DNA of 35,828 bases from Okeania sp. SIO3B5. GTDB lineage: Bacteria; Cyanobacteriota; Cyanobacteriia; Cyanobacteriales; Microcoleaceae. The position numbers were made by a program, and so were the translations under genes. Numbering within the stretch: position 1 is the first letter of the stretch; each line of letters begins with the position of its first letter. Location of the stretch: contig NZ_JAAHHG010000056.1 in NCBI RefSeq assembly GCF_010692555.1, forward strand, positions 1 through 35,828, in the 5' to 3' direction. The notes beneath the pieces were generated by a model. It was not told the DNA's origin. It worked only from the letters and a program-made list of their open reading frames with translations, and did no database searches. Of this stretch, positions 1 to 8,835 are shown piece by piece.

Positions 1-201
1 GGGGGAGTAAGGTCAATTTATCGTCAAGAGAGAAAAATTGTATCCTTTGAAATTTTGAAATTTTGTACATCTTGCTAGAGTGAGTTAACCAAAAATATAC
101 AGTTGTAAATATTCTAGGCGCGACAATAAATTGATCCTGGGGGGGCTAGGGGGGCAAAATTAAGTATCAAAAAACTTTTCAGATATCCTCTAAGGAAATT
201 C
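1..201. other. Non-coding left edge downstream of phnH
   Basis: No coding region is supported here. The stretch is AT-rich with one G-run around 140-157. The next gene expected in a C-P lyase cluster (phnI) does not begin within these 201 bases, so phnH is followed by a long spacer rather than a tightly packed operon. Confidence 0.5.
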
Positions 202-795
202 TTACATTTTTGCTAATCTACTTTTAGTTGTTCTTGGTAAACCAATAACTTTATTTTGAACAAAGAAAAATATATCTACTCCTAAAGGATAATTGTTAAA
301 GTTAACTTCCCATTCTGACCAGAAAAATTCCGGTAATTTCGGAATTGAAATTGATGTTTCCTTTAAAATTCCCGGTCCGGTTAATATTACTTTATCCCCT
401 GATTCTAAATTCGTTCCTTGCACAAATAAAGTAGTTGAATTTTCTGGTTCTTCTGCTGTACCATGATGAAAATTTGATAGGTTGGGAATAGTTTGAATAT
501 TCTTAATTACAGCAAAGTCAGCAATTTGAGAATTTTCGGTAAAATGACAACCTGTGTGAAACAATAACCAGGCTTTTACATCTTGATGAAAATCTGAACT
601 TAACCATACTTTTGTTTCCAAATCTAACATTGTTAAACAGGCAGCAGCACAAGCTATATTCAAGTCAGATGGTGGTGTTAATTTAGCATCTATTTGTTGC
701 TGCTTTCCTGGATAAGATAAGGCATTTAATAGATTGAGAAAAGTTCTTTGAGAATCATGTACAATATCAGGCAATCCTGGTAGTTTAGTAATCAT
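202..795 (-). CDS. phnH: Phosphonate C-P lyase system protein PhnH
   Basis: This 197-aa protein matches PhnH in length and pattern, with an N-terminal segment containing FLNLLNALSYPG and a mid-protein segment containing LFVQGTNLESGDKVILTGPGI. PhnH is a subunit of the cytoplasmic carbon-phosphorus lyase core complex (PhnG-H-I-J), which joins phosphonates to the ribosyl of ATP and breaks the C-P bond to release phosphate. The ATG at 795 opens the frame a few codons before the conserved region. phnG lies upstream on the same strand, but about 590 bases of mobile-element debris lie between them, which is unusual for genes whose products form one complex. The other core genes would lie to the left of the window. 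Family assignment is from recognition of the sequence; activity is not shown. Confidence 0.9.
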   Translation of the reverse strand: MITKLPGLPDIVHDSQRTFLNLLNALSYPGKQQQIDAKLTPPSDLNIACAAACLTMLDLETKVWLSSDFHQDVKAWLLFHTGCHFTENSQIADFAVIKNIQTIPNLSNFHHGTAEEPENSTTLFVQGTNLESGDKVILTGPGILKETSISIPKLPEFFWSEWEVNFNNYPLGVDIFFFVQNKVIGLPRTTKSRLAKM

Positions 796-870
796 AACAA
801 AAGGTTTTAAGCTAACAAGTACCTGGGCAAAATTAATTTCAAATTTTATGAAGTTGGGGAATGCTAAATA

Positions 871-1257
871 GGGTTTGCTGAAAAAGTCTTTCGGTGAGGG
901 CAGGAGCCAGAATCCAGAATCCAGAATCCAGGAGAAATGGGAATTATAGAACAGCTCGTCAAAATATCATATCAAATCCGCTTAATTGGACATAAAAAAA
1001 TTATCCGATTATCATAACTACGCTCATCTTTCTAATTCTTTCTTCTCCTGAATTCTGAATTCAGAATTCTGAATTCTAAAGACTTAACCATTCTATGGCT
1101 GTTTAACCGGATTTGATATCATCCCTTGATTTTCTGCCCCTCGAAACGTCCAAAATCCTAATTTTTTGAGCATCAAGAGCTGAAAACCAAGGTATTTCAG
1201 ACCTAAAAAGGCACTTACCAATATCAGTCAAAGCTTTCATATTTATTCAGCAAACCC
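871..1257. mobile_element. Family A inverted-repeat element, copy 1, between phnG and phnH
   Basis: The ends are GGGTTTGCTGA and TCAGCAAACCC, a perfect 11-bp inverted repeat. The element is flanked by the direct repeat TAAATA (865-870 and 1258-1263), which reads as a target duplication. The termini and internal blocks such as TGAGCATCAAGAGCTGAAAA recur in copies at 11253-11489 and 31574-31834. It has no coding capacity. A family B element (964-1122) sits inside it; without that insert this copy would be about 228 bp, close to the 237 bp of copy 2. Confidence 0.8.
964..1122. mobile_element. Family B element nested inside family A copy 1
   Basis: The left end ATATCAAATCCGCTT and right end AACCGGATTTGATAT are inverted repeats with one mismatch. 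The interior has a heptamer-like GAATTCT run (about 1050-1078). Related ends occur at 8593-8714, 11233-11610 and in the 5024-5458 cluster. The position inside the A element gives the order of insertion: A first, B second. Confidence 0.7.
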
Positions 1258-1330
1258 TAAATATGAAAAATGAGGTACACCTATGTTTAATTTCTATTCT
1301 ATTCCCTATTCCCTGTTCCCTAAAACAGAG

Positions 1331-1367
1331 GTAATTATTAATTATTAATTATTAATTATTAATTGTT
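1331..1367. repeat. ATTAATT-type heptanucleotide tandem repeat
   Basis: About five copies of a 7-bp AT unit lie just downstream of phnG. The same unit occurs at about 4229, 25090, 27452, 28400, 30757 and 30943. It is typical of cyanobacterial short tandemly repeated repetitive (STRR) sequences. Confidence 0.85.
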
Positions 1368-1389
1368 GAACACCTCATACAACAATTGA

Positions 1390-1833
1390 TTAATCTCCTC
1401 TTGCAATAGTAAAAAAATTAACTTTTGTAGCTTCTGTTTGTAGTTGTTGAATTTCCTTTTGTTGATTAACTTCTGCTTCAATAAATTCAATAACTACAGA
1501 TTTTACAACATCATGCCATTCAGGCAGTTGCATTAAACCATCGCACAAAGCAGCAAGTTCAGCATGACGATGCGATCGCCCTGGTACATAACCAAAACCA
1601 ATAATATCCTCTATCTTGACTGCACAACGAGTAATAGTTATTTCTCCTAGATTAAAGATTTGTCCCGTCCCACCAGCACGGCCTCGTACCATTGTCAGAC
1701 CTATTTCTGGTGGCCTGATAAAGTTGTATGCAGGCAATTTGCCTATCTCTGCAACTTTTGTCTCTAATTGCTTCAAATTAGATTTAGCTAAGGTTTTGAT
1801 CCATCCCTGTCGCATTTCTCTTTGAATGTCCAT
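1390..1833 (-). CDS. phnG: Phosphonate C-P lyase system protein PhnG
   Basis: The 147-aa protein has the family's central signature, MVRGRAGGTGQIFNLGE followed by ITRCAVKI, and the later GYVPGRSHRHAELAALCDGL segment. Length and motif order match intact PhnG. PhnG is part of the C-P lyase core complex that couples phosphonates to ATP with displacement of adenine. It starts at ATG 1833 and is the most upstream phn structural gene in the window, with a 641-bp region separating it from the divergently transcribed phnF-like regulator. That spacer is the likely promoter region. Downstream lie a heptamer repeat and nested elements A and B before phnH, so co-transcription must pass about 590 bp of inserted DNA. 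Confidence 0.92.
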   Translation of the reverse strand: MDIQREMRQGWIKTLAKSNLKQLETKVAEIGKLPAYNFIRPPEIGLTMVRGRAGGTGQIFNLGEITITRCAVKIEDIIGFGYVPGRSHRHAELAALCDGLMQLPEWHDVVKSVVIEFIEAEVNQQKEIQQLQTEATKVNFFTIARGD

Positions 1834-2474
1834 AGATTGGTTCTCCAGTCCAATTAACTAGAGCAATATTTGTCTATACAAATTTCCATATATACAATAT
1901 ATAATAGATATATACTTTTTATCCAAAAAAACTAACTGCTACATTTCGATCGTCAATTATGGTCAAAATATTATTATTCAAGGATCGAGTAAACGCCCAT
2001 TTTTCAAAGTAATCAGGGGGTGGGGGTGAAACCTATATGGTTAATAACAATTTACTTTAAAGATGTCACAAATAGTTTCAAACCCAATATTTGAAATTAC
2101 TGTGGCATCAAAGTCTCGAATCTATAAATTTTGACTTTTGATTTTTAAATTTTGACTGTCTTGAGTGTGTCTTACATTCTGAAGAGACCTCAGAATCACA
2201 CACTAGCTTTTGACTTCCGTGAAACGATATAAGAGTTGCTCTTCCAACTCAGTTATCAATTCTCTGGAGATCATGACTTTTTGCCAGTAAGTGGCCAAGT
2301 TTGGCATATTTTTTCTAAATTATGGAAAAAACTCAAAACTTTGTTCAATACCGTTAGTATGTTTAACTGTAAGAGTGAATTTTATTGATTTACCAATTGA
2401 TAATTGTTGCCTGCTCCACAATTTTATCAAAGCCCAGAAAAATATTAAAAAGATCTAAATATATTCAGGATGCC
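1834..2474. promoter_or_regulatory. Divergent phnG/phnF intergenic region
   Basis: This gene-free, strongly AT-rich spacer separates divergently transcribed phnG and the GntR regulator, so both promoters and any operator should lie here. A run of alternating A/T around 1889-1915 lies close to phnG. I could not pick out a convincing Pho box or GntR half-site pair by eye, so no operator is placed. Confidence 0.45.
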
Positions 2475-3206
2475 ATGAGCCGTGAAGTACTACCAGTTTA
2501 TACTCAAATTGCTGAAGAATTACGCCAAAAGATTCATCAAGGAATTTATAAAGTAGGAGATAAGTTACCAACTGAAGCTCAAATGAGCGAATATTTTTCT
2601 GTTAACCGTCATACATTGCGTAGGGCGATCGCTATTCTCAAAACTGAAGGGTTAGTGAGAGTCGATCGAGGTCGTGGGACTTTTGTCGTTGGTACACCCA
2701 TTAAGTATATTATCGGTAAAAGGGTACGCTACAATCAAACTCTCATTGCCCAAGGCCAAAAACCTAGTTTTAGATTACTGCAAGTGGTGAAAATACCTGC
2801 TGATGTTTCTATTGCTCAAGGATTAGAAGTAGAAGTAGGTACTCCTGTAGCTTTAATTGAACGTTTAGCATTTTCCGGCGATCAACCTATTAATATTTCT
2901 AGTAGTCATTTTCCTTTAGATCGTTTTCCAGGAATTATAGAGAAGGAAGCAATTGAATTTTTGCGAGAGAAGGGTTCAATTTCTAAGTTGTTAAGGGAAA
3001 AATACAATAGTGATCATATTCGTCGTACAACTAATGTTTATGCTCGTATAGTTAGGCATCAAGATGCTTCTGTGTTGGAAGTGCCTCTAAATCACCCTAT
3101 TTTGTTAGCAGAGTCAATTAATGTCAATCAGGATGGCAATATTATTGAATATGGGGTAACTAGATTTAGAGGCGATCGGATGGAGTTAGTCTTTGAAAAT
3201 GAATGA
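2475..3206 (+). CDS. phnF: PhnF-type GntR/HutC family transcriptional regulator
   Basis: From ATG 2475 the product is 243 aa, close to the usual PhnF length. The start is chosen because AGGA lies four bases upstream and the conserved sequence begins here (PVYTQIAEELRQKIHQGIY). A GTG- or ATT-type start further upstream near 2385 would add about 30 unrelated residues. Residues 8-75 form a GntR winged helix (KLPTEAQMSEYFSVNRHTLRRAIAIL, then GLVRVDRGRGTFV). The rest is a UTRA ligand-binding domain ending in EYGVTRFRGDRMEL, a pattern typical of PhnF. Regulators of this type usually repress phosphonate genes and release on binding a phosphonate-related ligand. The divergent position beside phnG supports that role here. 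Confidence 0.88.
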   Translation: MSREVLPVYTQIAEELRQKIHQGIYKVGDKLPTEAQMSEYFSVNRHTLRRAIAILKTEGLVRVDRGRGTFVVGTPIKYIIGKRVRYNQTLIAQGQKPSFRLLQVVKIPADVSIAQGLEVEVGTPVALIERLAFSGDQPINISSSHFPLDRFPGIIEKEAIEFLREKGSISKLLREKYNSDHIRRTTNVYARIVRHQDASVLEVPLNHPILLAESINVNQDGNIIEYGVTRFRGDRMELVFENE

Positions 3207-3253
3207 TTTTATGGCGTTGGTGAAGCGCGTGTATGATATTAATTTTAATTACT

Positions 3254-3289
<36 letters not shown>

Positions 3290-3495
3290 AAGAAAGAAGA
3301 AGAAACAGGAGTAGAAGGAGAAAATTTTTTGTCGCGTAAACGGAACGGAGTTCTATCAAACTCTTATCCGGATATGATATAATATCTCTTCTTACCAACG
3401 CCAATTTTATTAGAAAAGAGGGAGTAGGTGGAAAGAATTAATAAATTAAGAGTACGATCATTAATTTTATTCTTTATTATTATTATTTGATTTAT

Positions 3496-3590
3496 CAAAA
3501 TAACTGGGTCTAAAACCCCGCTTTGATTGGCGATCTGGTTTTTGGAGGCTTGCTCAAATCCCTGTTACAAAAACAACTTTTGACTTCAAT
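3496..3590 (-). mobile_element. Orphan IS200/IS605-like end sequence
   Basis: The reverse complement carries TTTTGTAAC, GGGATTTGAGCAAG, CTCCAAAAA, then a short GC hairpin region and GACCCA. The same block lies on the plus strand at 29885-29965. Its hairpin-plus-GGGTCT end resembles the left end of the tnpB element at about 9845-9875. No transposase gene is attached. I interpret it as a solo end or palindrome-associated remnant. Confidence 0.5.
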
Positions 3591-3664
3591 TAATGGAGAT
3601 GTCTATTGGTAGTAATAAAGGACTGAAAAAGAGGATGAAGATACTGAAAAGTTGCCACTCTGCT

Positions 3665-3892
3665 CTATTGTTGGGGAAAATCAGACTTTTTCTTGATTTT
3701 TTCAAGTTGTTCCCATAGTTCCTGAATTTGTAGATAAGCAGATGTTACTGAAATTTTTCCTGATGTTTGTAAAGCGCTGATATAATTTATTTGATGAGAA
3801 AACTCTTGTAATTTAGCATTGAAATTAATATTTGCTGGAGTTGCTTGTCCGTAATAGCGACTTTGTTGATATAGAAATCTATCCTTTTTCAT
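3665..3892 (-). CDS. Small DUF7219-like protein, paralogue 1
   Basis: The 75-aa product shares the pattern FLYxxSRYxG, TPxNxxFNxxLQEF, GKISxxxAYxxIxxLWxQLxKxKK with the protein at 4734-4994. The shared pattern over almost the full length shows this is a real coding pair. It resembles a small conserved cyanobacterial family that I recall as DUF7219; function unknown. There is no signal peptide or membrane segment, and the sequence suggests a short helical soluble protein. The ATG at 3892 has AAGGA about eight bases upstream. It is more divergent and shorter at both ends than its paralogue. Confidence 0.75.
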   Translation of the reverse strand: MKKDRFLYQQSRYYGQATPANINFNAKLQEFSHQINYISALQTSGKISVTSAYLQIQELWEQLEKIKKKSDFPQQ

Positions 3893-4036
3893 TTCAGTTT
3901 TTCCTTAGTTAATTTCAAAAATTTTAAGTTTATTTTTTATCTTATATAGAGCATATTATATCAATTTTTATTTGCCAAGGTTTAAAGCCTGTAGTTTTAG
4001 TTCATAAGTATTAATTTTTTGTCAAACAAATATACT

Positions 4037-4276
4037 TTTTAACCGAATAATTAAGGTTTAAAGCCTCTTCTTTAAAGGAGAAACAAGTGGTAGATCTTCG
4101 GAGCTTCCCGTAGGATGGAATAGCGTTTTGCTCCGCAACATATAAAGCGGAGCGGGTCTGCAAGAAAGGGTCTCCTCGCCATCCCTCAACCGCTTTTTTC
4201 CCCTTAAAAGGGGAGGCTTTAAACCTTAATTAATAATTATTAATTATTAATTATTAATTATTAATTATTAATTATT
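4037..4276. repeat. Family D repeat with facing ends plus AT heptamers
   Basis: The block begins with AATTAAGGTTTAAAGCCTC (about 4047-4065) and ends with the inverse GAGGCTTTAAACCTTAATT (about 4213-4231), followed by ATTAATT heptamers to 4276. In between is GC-richer DNA with no gene. The GGCTTTAAACCTTAATT end recurs at about 25053, 28505, 30858 and 31100. The remainder of 3893-4733 has no supported gene. Confidence 0.65.
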
Positions 4277-4433
4277 GAAAGTAATTTTACTCTGGGATTT
4301 AGTAGATATAACTGTTAAAATCTCGAGAGTTGAATCTATTCAGAAAAAATCTGGTTTTTAATCATGAAAAAAAAGAGCCATACAAAATCATATATTAGCA
4401 AAATTTTATACAACTACTCTATGAATTATCAAT

Positions 4434-4528
4434 AGACATCTCCAAAAATCAAAAATAAAATCAATTATCGTACAGAAATTATCAATTATTTCCCCCTATT
4501 CCCTATTTCCTCTTTTCTGGAGATGTCT
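4434..4528. mobile_element. Family E inverted-repeat element, copy 1
   Basis: The perfect 10-bp ends AGACATCTCC and GGAGATGTCT are flanked on both sides by AAT, a probable 3-bp target duplication. The 95-bp interior aligns along its length with the reverse complement of 11764-11872. It has no coding capacity. A single related end (GGAGATGTCT) lies at 3595-3604. Confidence 0.8.
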
Positions 4529-4733
4529 AATATTCAATTGTAAGCATTCAGCCATTAACTTCAGATATCCAGGAAGTTAGATTTAAATACTTAAATTATT
4601 ACTTAAGTATAGTTTAAAGCAAATATAAAACCCTTAAATATCCATAATAAATGTATTTAACTCCTTCCTAAAAAAAAGCTGATTGCTGACCGCTGAATGC
4701 TTAAATTAAAGTAAACTTGATATGATTACCAGA

Positions 4734-4994
4734 TTAAATATTTTTCTGGTCTGAATTATTTTCAGGATCTGTACCTATTCCTAAATTTTTCTTAGATTTT
4801 TTCAACTGTTTCCAAAGTTGCTTTATTTGCTCATAAGCTTCTTCAGAAGAAATTTTTCCACCAGTTTCTAAACCACAAATTATACTTATTCGTTGAGCAA
4901 ATTCTTGCAGATTTGAATTAAATACTAAGTTTTCAGGGGTAAAATCACCTTGATATCGACTGCGAGGATACAAAAAATCATCATCAATTGCCAT
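4734..4994 (-). CDS. Small DUF7219-like protein, paralogue 2
   Basis: The 86-aa product starts MAIDDDFLYPRSRYQGDFTP. The start at 4994 is preferred because AGGAAAA lies just upstream and homology with the 3665-3892 product begins there; an in-frame ATG at 5036 would add 14 unrelated residues derived partly from a family B repeat. The pattern FLYPRSRY, NLVFNSNLQEFAQRI, GGKISSEEAYEQIKQLWKQLKKSKK is a conserved cyanobacterial small-protein pattern (recalled as DUF7219), of unknown role. The C-terminus is polar and probably disordered. The two paralogues are separated by about 840 bp of repeats, so they look like a tandem duplication later split by insertions. Confidence 0.8.
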   Translation of the reverse strand: MAIDDDFLYPRSRYQGDFTPENLVFNSNLQEFAQRISIICGLETGGKISSEEAYEQIKQLWKQLKKSKKNLGIGTDPENNSDQKNI

Positions 4995-5023
4995 AGTTTT
5001 TTCCTGATAAATTTCTGTAACTT

Positions 5024-5458
5024 GATATGATATCATATCATGTCCGGTAGCATCGGTCTTGTATAGAGAAGGTAAGGAAGAAGGAAGAAGCTTTAAGAGA
5101 AGGAAAAATTTTACTTATATGGCAGTAGATATTTCCCCAACTTTTACACGGAACTATACCAACGGACATGATATCATATATATTTACGCTTAGGTTTACA
5201 CGGGACTATACCAACGGGCACAATATCATATTATGTCCGGTTGAATAATTAGACTTTGGTGGAAGGAAGGCAGGAGGCAAAAGGTTTTCTCCCATTATCA
5301 CCTTAATTTTATACACAAACGATGCTACCGAACACAATATCATATCAAATCCGTTTAATTCGGTATAAAAAAATGTTCTATCTTCAACCATTACCAAATA
5401 TTTCCCCATCTCCCCATCTCCCCATCTAATTACACCGATGCTACCGGACACAATATCA
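5024..5458. mobile_element. Cluster of family B elements
   Basis: Four end motifs of the TGATATnnTGTCCGG type lie in a row: about 5024-5056, 5157-5180, 5209-5250 and 5317-5360, with a last one at 5437-5458. Alternate ends face each other, so this reads as about three tandem or chimeric elements of roughly 120-160 bp. No real gene lies within. The right-most end overlaps the last codon and stop of the 5456-8206 gene. Confidence 0.65.
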
Positions 5459-8206
5459 CTCATACAAACCAGATCGAATACAAGGATAATACCTAGCTAA
5501 AAATTTCTCAGCATCAGAGCGATCGCTCACCACCCCATCCACAGTAGCAGTCAAAAGATCGTCCAACATCAACTTAAACTCGCGCCCCGGTTTATATCCC
5601 ATTTCCTTCAAATCATTTCCATTCAAAATAGGTTTAATATTCGCCCACTGAGTCAAATATTGCCAAACCCTACGTCGTACCCAACGCTCGCATTGTACCG
5701 CAATTAAAATCAACATCGGCAAGTCGTACTTCCGCAACAACCACACCACCTGACTCGGACTATTACATTCTGGCAAACTCTCCATCACCTTACCTTTTGC
5801 TAATTCCAACTGCTCCAGTCGTTTCACACTATCCACAGGCAACTGCAAATTTTTCCCCACTAAACCCCGGTATTCAGACTCCAAATAAGCAATCAAAACC
5901 TCTAACCGCATTTGCCAATGAGATAAACTTTTCTCAGCATCAAAACGTTGCAGACACCTATCCATCAAACATACCTGCTGCCACAATTTCCGGTCTAGCT
6001 CCATAGTTGGATGCAAACAACGCAACGCCCCCAGACTTCCCAATAACTTTAAAGCAGGTTTCCAATAATTAGCTTGCAAAATATATTTCAACTCACTTTT
6101 GAGTCGAGTTTCTAAAGCAGGCACCCTTCTATTTTTTTCTGTTTTCCCAATATTTTGGCGGTCATATACACCGCTATTAATAGCATAACGAATATATTCC
6201 TCTGTTTTCCCTTCAATTTCAAACCCCAATCTCACAGCAAACCGTACCGCTCGATAAATGCGAGTGGGGTCTTCAATAAAACTATTAGCGTGCAACACCC
6301 GCATCTGTTTCCCCTGCAAATCTGACAACCCACCAAAAAAATCAAGCAACTCTCCAGCACGAGGTTCAGTAAGTCGTGCTGCCAAAGCATTAATAGTAAA
6401 ATCTCGGCGATACAAGTCTTGACGAATTGAACTTGCTTCAACTTCTGGGTTAGCTGCTGGATAAGGATAAAATTCTGTGCGAGCAGTAGCAATATCTATC
6501 CACAGAGAATCTAACACGAGGTCGTTATGCCAAAGCAACGCAGCAGTTTGAAATTGACCGTGAACTTCCAAACGTGCTGTGGGGTAAATTTTTTGCAGTG
6601 CTTTTGCCAACTCCACCGCAGGAGCTTTTTCTGCTGACTCAGAGTGACAACCATCTACAACTAAATCTATATCTGTTAACAGTAGAGTCTCATCAAATTT
6701 TGATAATAATAAATCTCGCACCCCTCCACCAATTAGATATAATTGCCAACCTCGTTTTTCTGCCAACTCAGCAACACAGGTGAGTAGTTGCCAAAGTTGA
6801 GGTGCAAGACGTTCTTGTAAAAGTTCGGCAACTGATTTACAAGTTTCACCAGGAATACAACCAAGTTGTTCGCTTTGAGGACGTTGTTGTTGATGCAATT
6901 CTCGTAAAACGTCGGTGCGGGTGACAATTCCGACTAAATGGTTATTTTCCAATACAGGCAAGCGCCCAATATCATAAGTAACCATTAACTCTTCAATTTC
7001 TGGAAGGGTGGTTTCTGGAGAAATAGTTTTGAGTTGTGGTGTCATGTAACCTTTGACTGGAGCATGACTAAAACCATGGTGGAGAGCAATGTCAATATCT
7101 CGCCGAGAAATAATTCCTACTAATTCCTGAGATGAGTCTACTACTGATAAACCAGAATGACCGTAACGTAATAGTATGCGGTGAGCTTCTTCTATAGATG
7201 TCTCAGGAGGAATGGTGCGAACTGGAGATGACATCAAATTTCTGGCGGTGGGAGGTTGAGGAATTTGATTTTTGAGTTTGTCTACCAGTTTGTCCAAGGT
7301 TGCTTCAGGGTTACTGTCTCGGAGAGTAACTGCTGCTGCCCGCTGATGACCTCCACCACCGAGAGATTGAAATAGCTCGCTGAGATTAGTGTCTGAAATT
7401 CGCGATCGCCCAATAATACTTAAGCTTTTTTCTGTTGTGTCTTTGAGGGAGTGGGTATGAGCTAGGAGGAGAGCGTCTATTTCTGTGAGGTCTATTAAAC
7501 TAGAAGCTAAACTGGATAAACCGGGAACATATTCATCTGTGTGTAATAGTATCCACCCTATTTGATAATTTCTGACAGTGGAGCGTTGGATATTTTCCAG
7601 AGCTATTTTCAATAAATCTTGCAGTTGTTGTGACAAACCAGGTTGAATATATTCGGCGATCGCAGGTAAACTTGCCCCTTGCTGCATTAACCATGCTAAA
7701 GCTGCTGCATCTCGTGGTGTTGTATGATCAAAAGTCAGGGAACCAGTATCGGCGTGGATGCCCAGGGCCATAATTGTTGCTTCTGCTGGAGTTAAGACCG
7801 GGGTAGGTTTATTTTCGAGAGTCTGGAGTTTTTCTGTAATTAGAGTTGTGGTTGCTCCTACTGCTTCTATGTAAGTTTGGGTAGCTGGAATATCGGTTTG
7901 AGTTTCACAGTGATGGTCGTAGATGATAATTTCTGATAGGTGGGGTAAGTCTAACCATTGGGCAGTTTTTCCGAGTCGGGAGCGTGTTTGAGTATCAACT
8001 ATATATATGGAGCGGATTTGTTTTGGGTTGACAGAGCGACGTTCAATGATGGCAAATTCGTCTCGATGGAGAGCAAGGAATTGTTTGACGGTGGGGTGAC
8101 AACCGCCAGTTATTACGAGGCGACTACCTGGATGGAGGTGTGTTAGTCCGACGGCGGCGCCCAGGGCATCGAAGTCTGCGGTTGTGTGGCATAAGATTAG
8201 GTTCAT
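5456..8206 (-). CDS. DHH phosphoesterase / CBS pair / tRNA nucleotidyltransferase (CCA- or A-adding type)
   Basis: This 916-aa protein has four parts. Residues 1-170 are a DHH phosphoesterase domain (DFD at 11-13, D71, DHH at 97-99, HADTG near 151-155). DHHA1 ends with GGGGH at 283-287. Two CBS domains occupy about 322-440. A class II poly(A)-polymerase/CCA-adding domain follows from about 485, with GGGVRD 493-498, catalytic DID 512-514, RRDFTINA 600-607 and EDPTRIYRAVRF 645-656. Proteins of this architecture are known in cyanobacteria and Aquifex. In lineages with split CC- and A-adding enzymes, the long form is, as I recall, the A-adding one. The role is maturation and repair of tRNA 3' ends; the DHH part may act on small RNAs or nucleotides, and the CBS pair may bind adenylates. 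The TGA stop lies within a family B repeat end, so the extreme C-terminus may have been changed by insertion. Confidence 0.88.
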   Translation of the reverse strand: MNLILCHTTADFDALGAAVGLTHLHPGSRLVITGGCHPTVKQFLALHRDEFAIIERRSVNPKQIRSIYIVDTQTRSRLGKTAQWLDLPHLSEIIIYDHHCETQTDIPATQTYIEAVGATTTLITEKLQTLENKPTPVLTPAEATIMALGIHADTGSLTFDHTTPRDAAALAWLMQQGASLPAIAEYIQPGLSQQLQDLLKIALENIQRSTVRNYQIGWILLHTDEYVPGLSSLASSLIDLTEIDALLLAHTHSLKDTTEKSLSIIGRSRISDTNLSELFQSLGGGGHQRAAAVTLRDSNPEATLDKLVDKLKNQIPQPPTARNLMSSPVRTIPPETSIEEAHRILLRYGHSGLSVVDSSQELVGIISRRDIDIALHHGFSHAPVKGYMTPQLKTISPETTLPEIEELMVTYDIGRLPVLENNHLVGIVTRTDVLRELHQQQRPQSEQLGCIPGETCKSVAELLQERLAPQLWQLLTCVAELAEKRGWQLYLIGGGVRDLLLSKFDETLLLTDIDLVVDGCHSESAEKAPAVELAKALQKIYPTARLEVHGQFQTAALLWHNDLVLDSLWIDIATARTEFYPYPAANPEVEASSIRQDLYRRDFTINALAARLTEPRAGELLDFFGGLSDLQGKQMRVLHANSFIEDPTRIYRAVRFAVRLGFEIEGKTEEYIRYAINSGVYDRQNIGKTEKNRRVPALETRLKSELKYILQANYWKPALKLLGSLGALRCLHPTMELDRKLWQQVCLMDRCLQRFDAEKSLSHWQMRLEVLIAYLESEYRGLVGKNLQLPVDSVKRLEQLELAKGKVMESLPECNSPSQVVWLLRKYDLPMLILIAVQCERWVRRRVWQYLTQWANIKPILNGNDLKEMGYKPGREFKLMLDDLLTATVDGVVSDRSDAEKFLARYYPCIRSGLYE

Positions 8207-8256
8207 TTTTGGGAGGTTAAAAGTTTTAATTTAAGATTAGGTACCTAAAATAGTAT

Positions 8257-8492
8257 CAGGACTTACGCAAAAAAACCTTTTCTGTCATTGCGAGCGATAG
8301 CGTTTGCGGGGCAGTCCGTTAGGATAGCAATCTCAAGAGTCAACATTGCGTTCATCATGGGTAAGTCTTGTAGTATTTTATCTTCAATTAGCGGTATTAT
8401 CAGGATTTACGCAGAACCAGTGTATTTAGTAGATGTAAGCAGCAGTTTGCCCCTACAGGTAGTGTATAATTTGATATTTTGCGTAAGTCCTG
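8257..8492. mobile_element. Family C inverted-repeat element with CAGGACTTACGCAAAA ends
   Basis: The left CAGGACTTACGCAAAA (8257-8272) and right TTTTGCGTAAGTCCTG (8477-8492) are a perfect 16-bp inverted repeat. A similar internal CAGGATTTACGCA lies at about 8401, and an extra end (TTTGCGTAAGTCCTG) at about 8778-8792. TAGTAT occurs beside both ends, possibly a target duplication with a one-base offset. Inside is TCATTGCGAGCGATAGCG, a repeat type widespread in bacterial genomes. No gene is supported. Confidence 0.75.
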
Positions 8493-8592
8493 TTAGTATT
8501 ATTTTGCATTATAATCATACCAGATAATCTAAATAAATTTCAATCAAATTTTCAAGTTGATGATAATTTTGTGGTTCAGGCGATCGCCAATG

Positions 8593-8714
8593 ATATAGAA
8601 TCCGGTTGAATAGTTATTGTATAGTTGGGAGTAGGGGAGTGGGGGAGTGGGGGAGATTAAATATTTAAGTAATTATAGAATTATCAACATATACTATATA
8701 ACCGGATTCTATAT
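8593..8714. mobile_element. Family B inverted-repeat element, 122 bp
   Basis: ATATAGAATCCGGTT (8593-8607) and AACCGGATTCTATAT (8700-8714) are a perfect 15-bp inverted repeat. The interior contains a G-rich tandem run (GGGAGT-like, about 8627-8654). It is non-coding and belongs to the same family as the nested copies at 964-1122 and 11233-11610. Confidence 0.8.
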
Positions 8715-8835
8715 GAGAACCTATTAAGCAGCGCCAATATAGAGAGAGCCTTAAGGTTTAACACTATATATAGTGTCTTTGCGTAAGTCCTGCTTAGTAA
8801 CAAAAAATATTAGTTTATTTACGATAAAAACATTT

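Noticed and set aside
5206-5463. Open frame of 85 codons on the minus strand
   Set aside because: It is built from family B repeat ends and simple repeats, and overlaps the stop of the real gene.
8288-8527. Open frame of 79 codons
   Set aside because: It lies inside the family C element, contains a dispersed repeat, and has no coding character.
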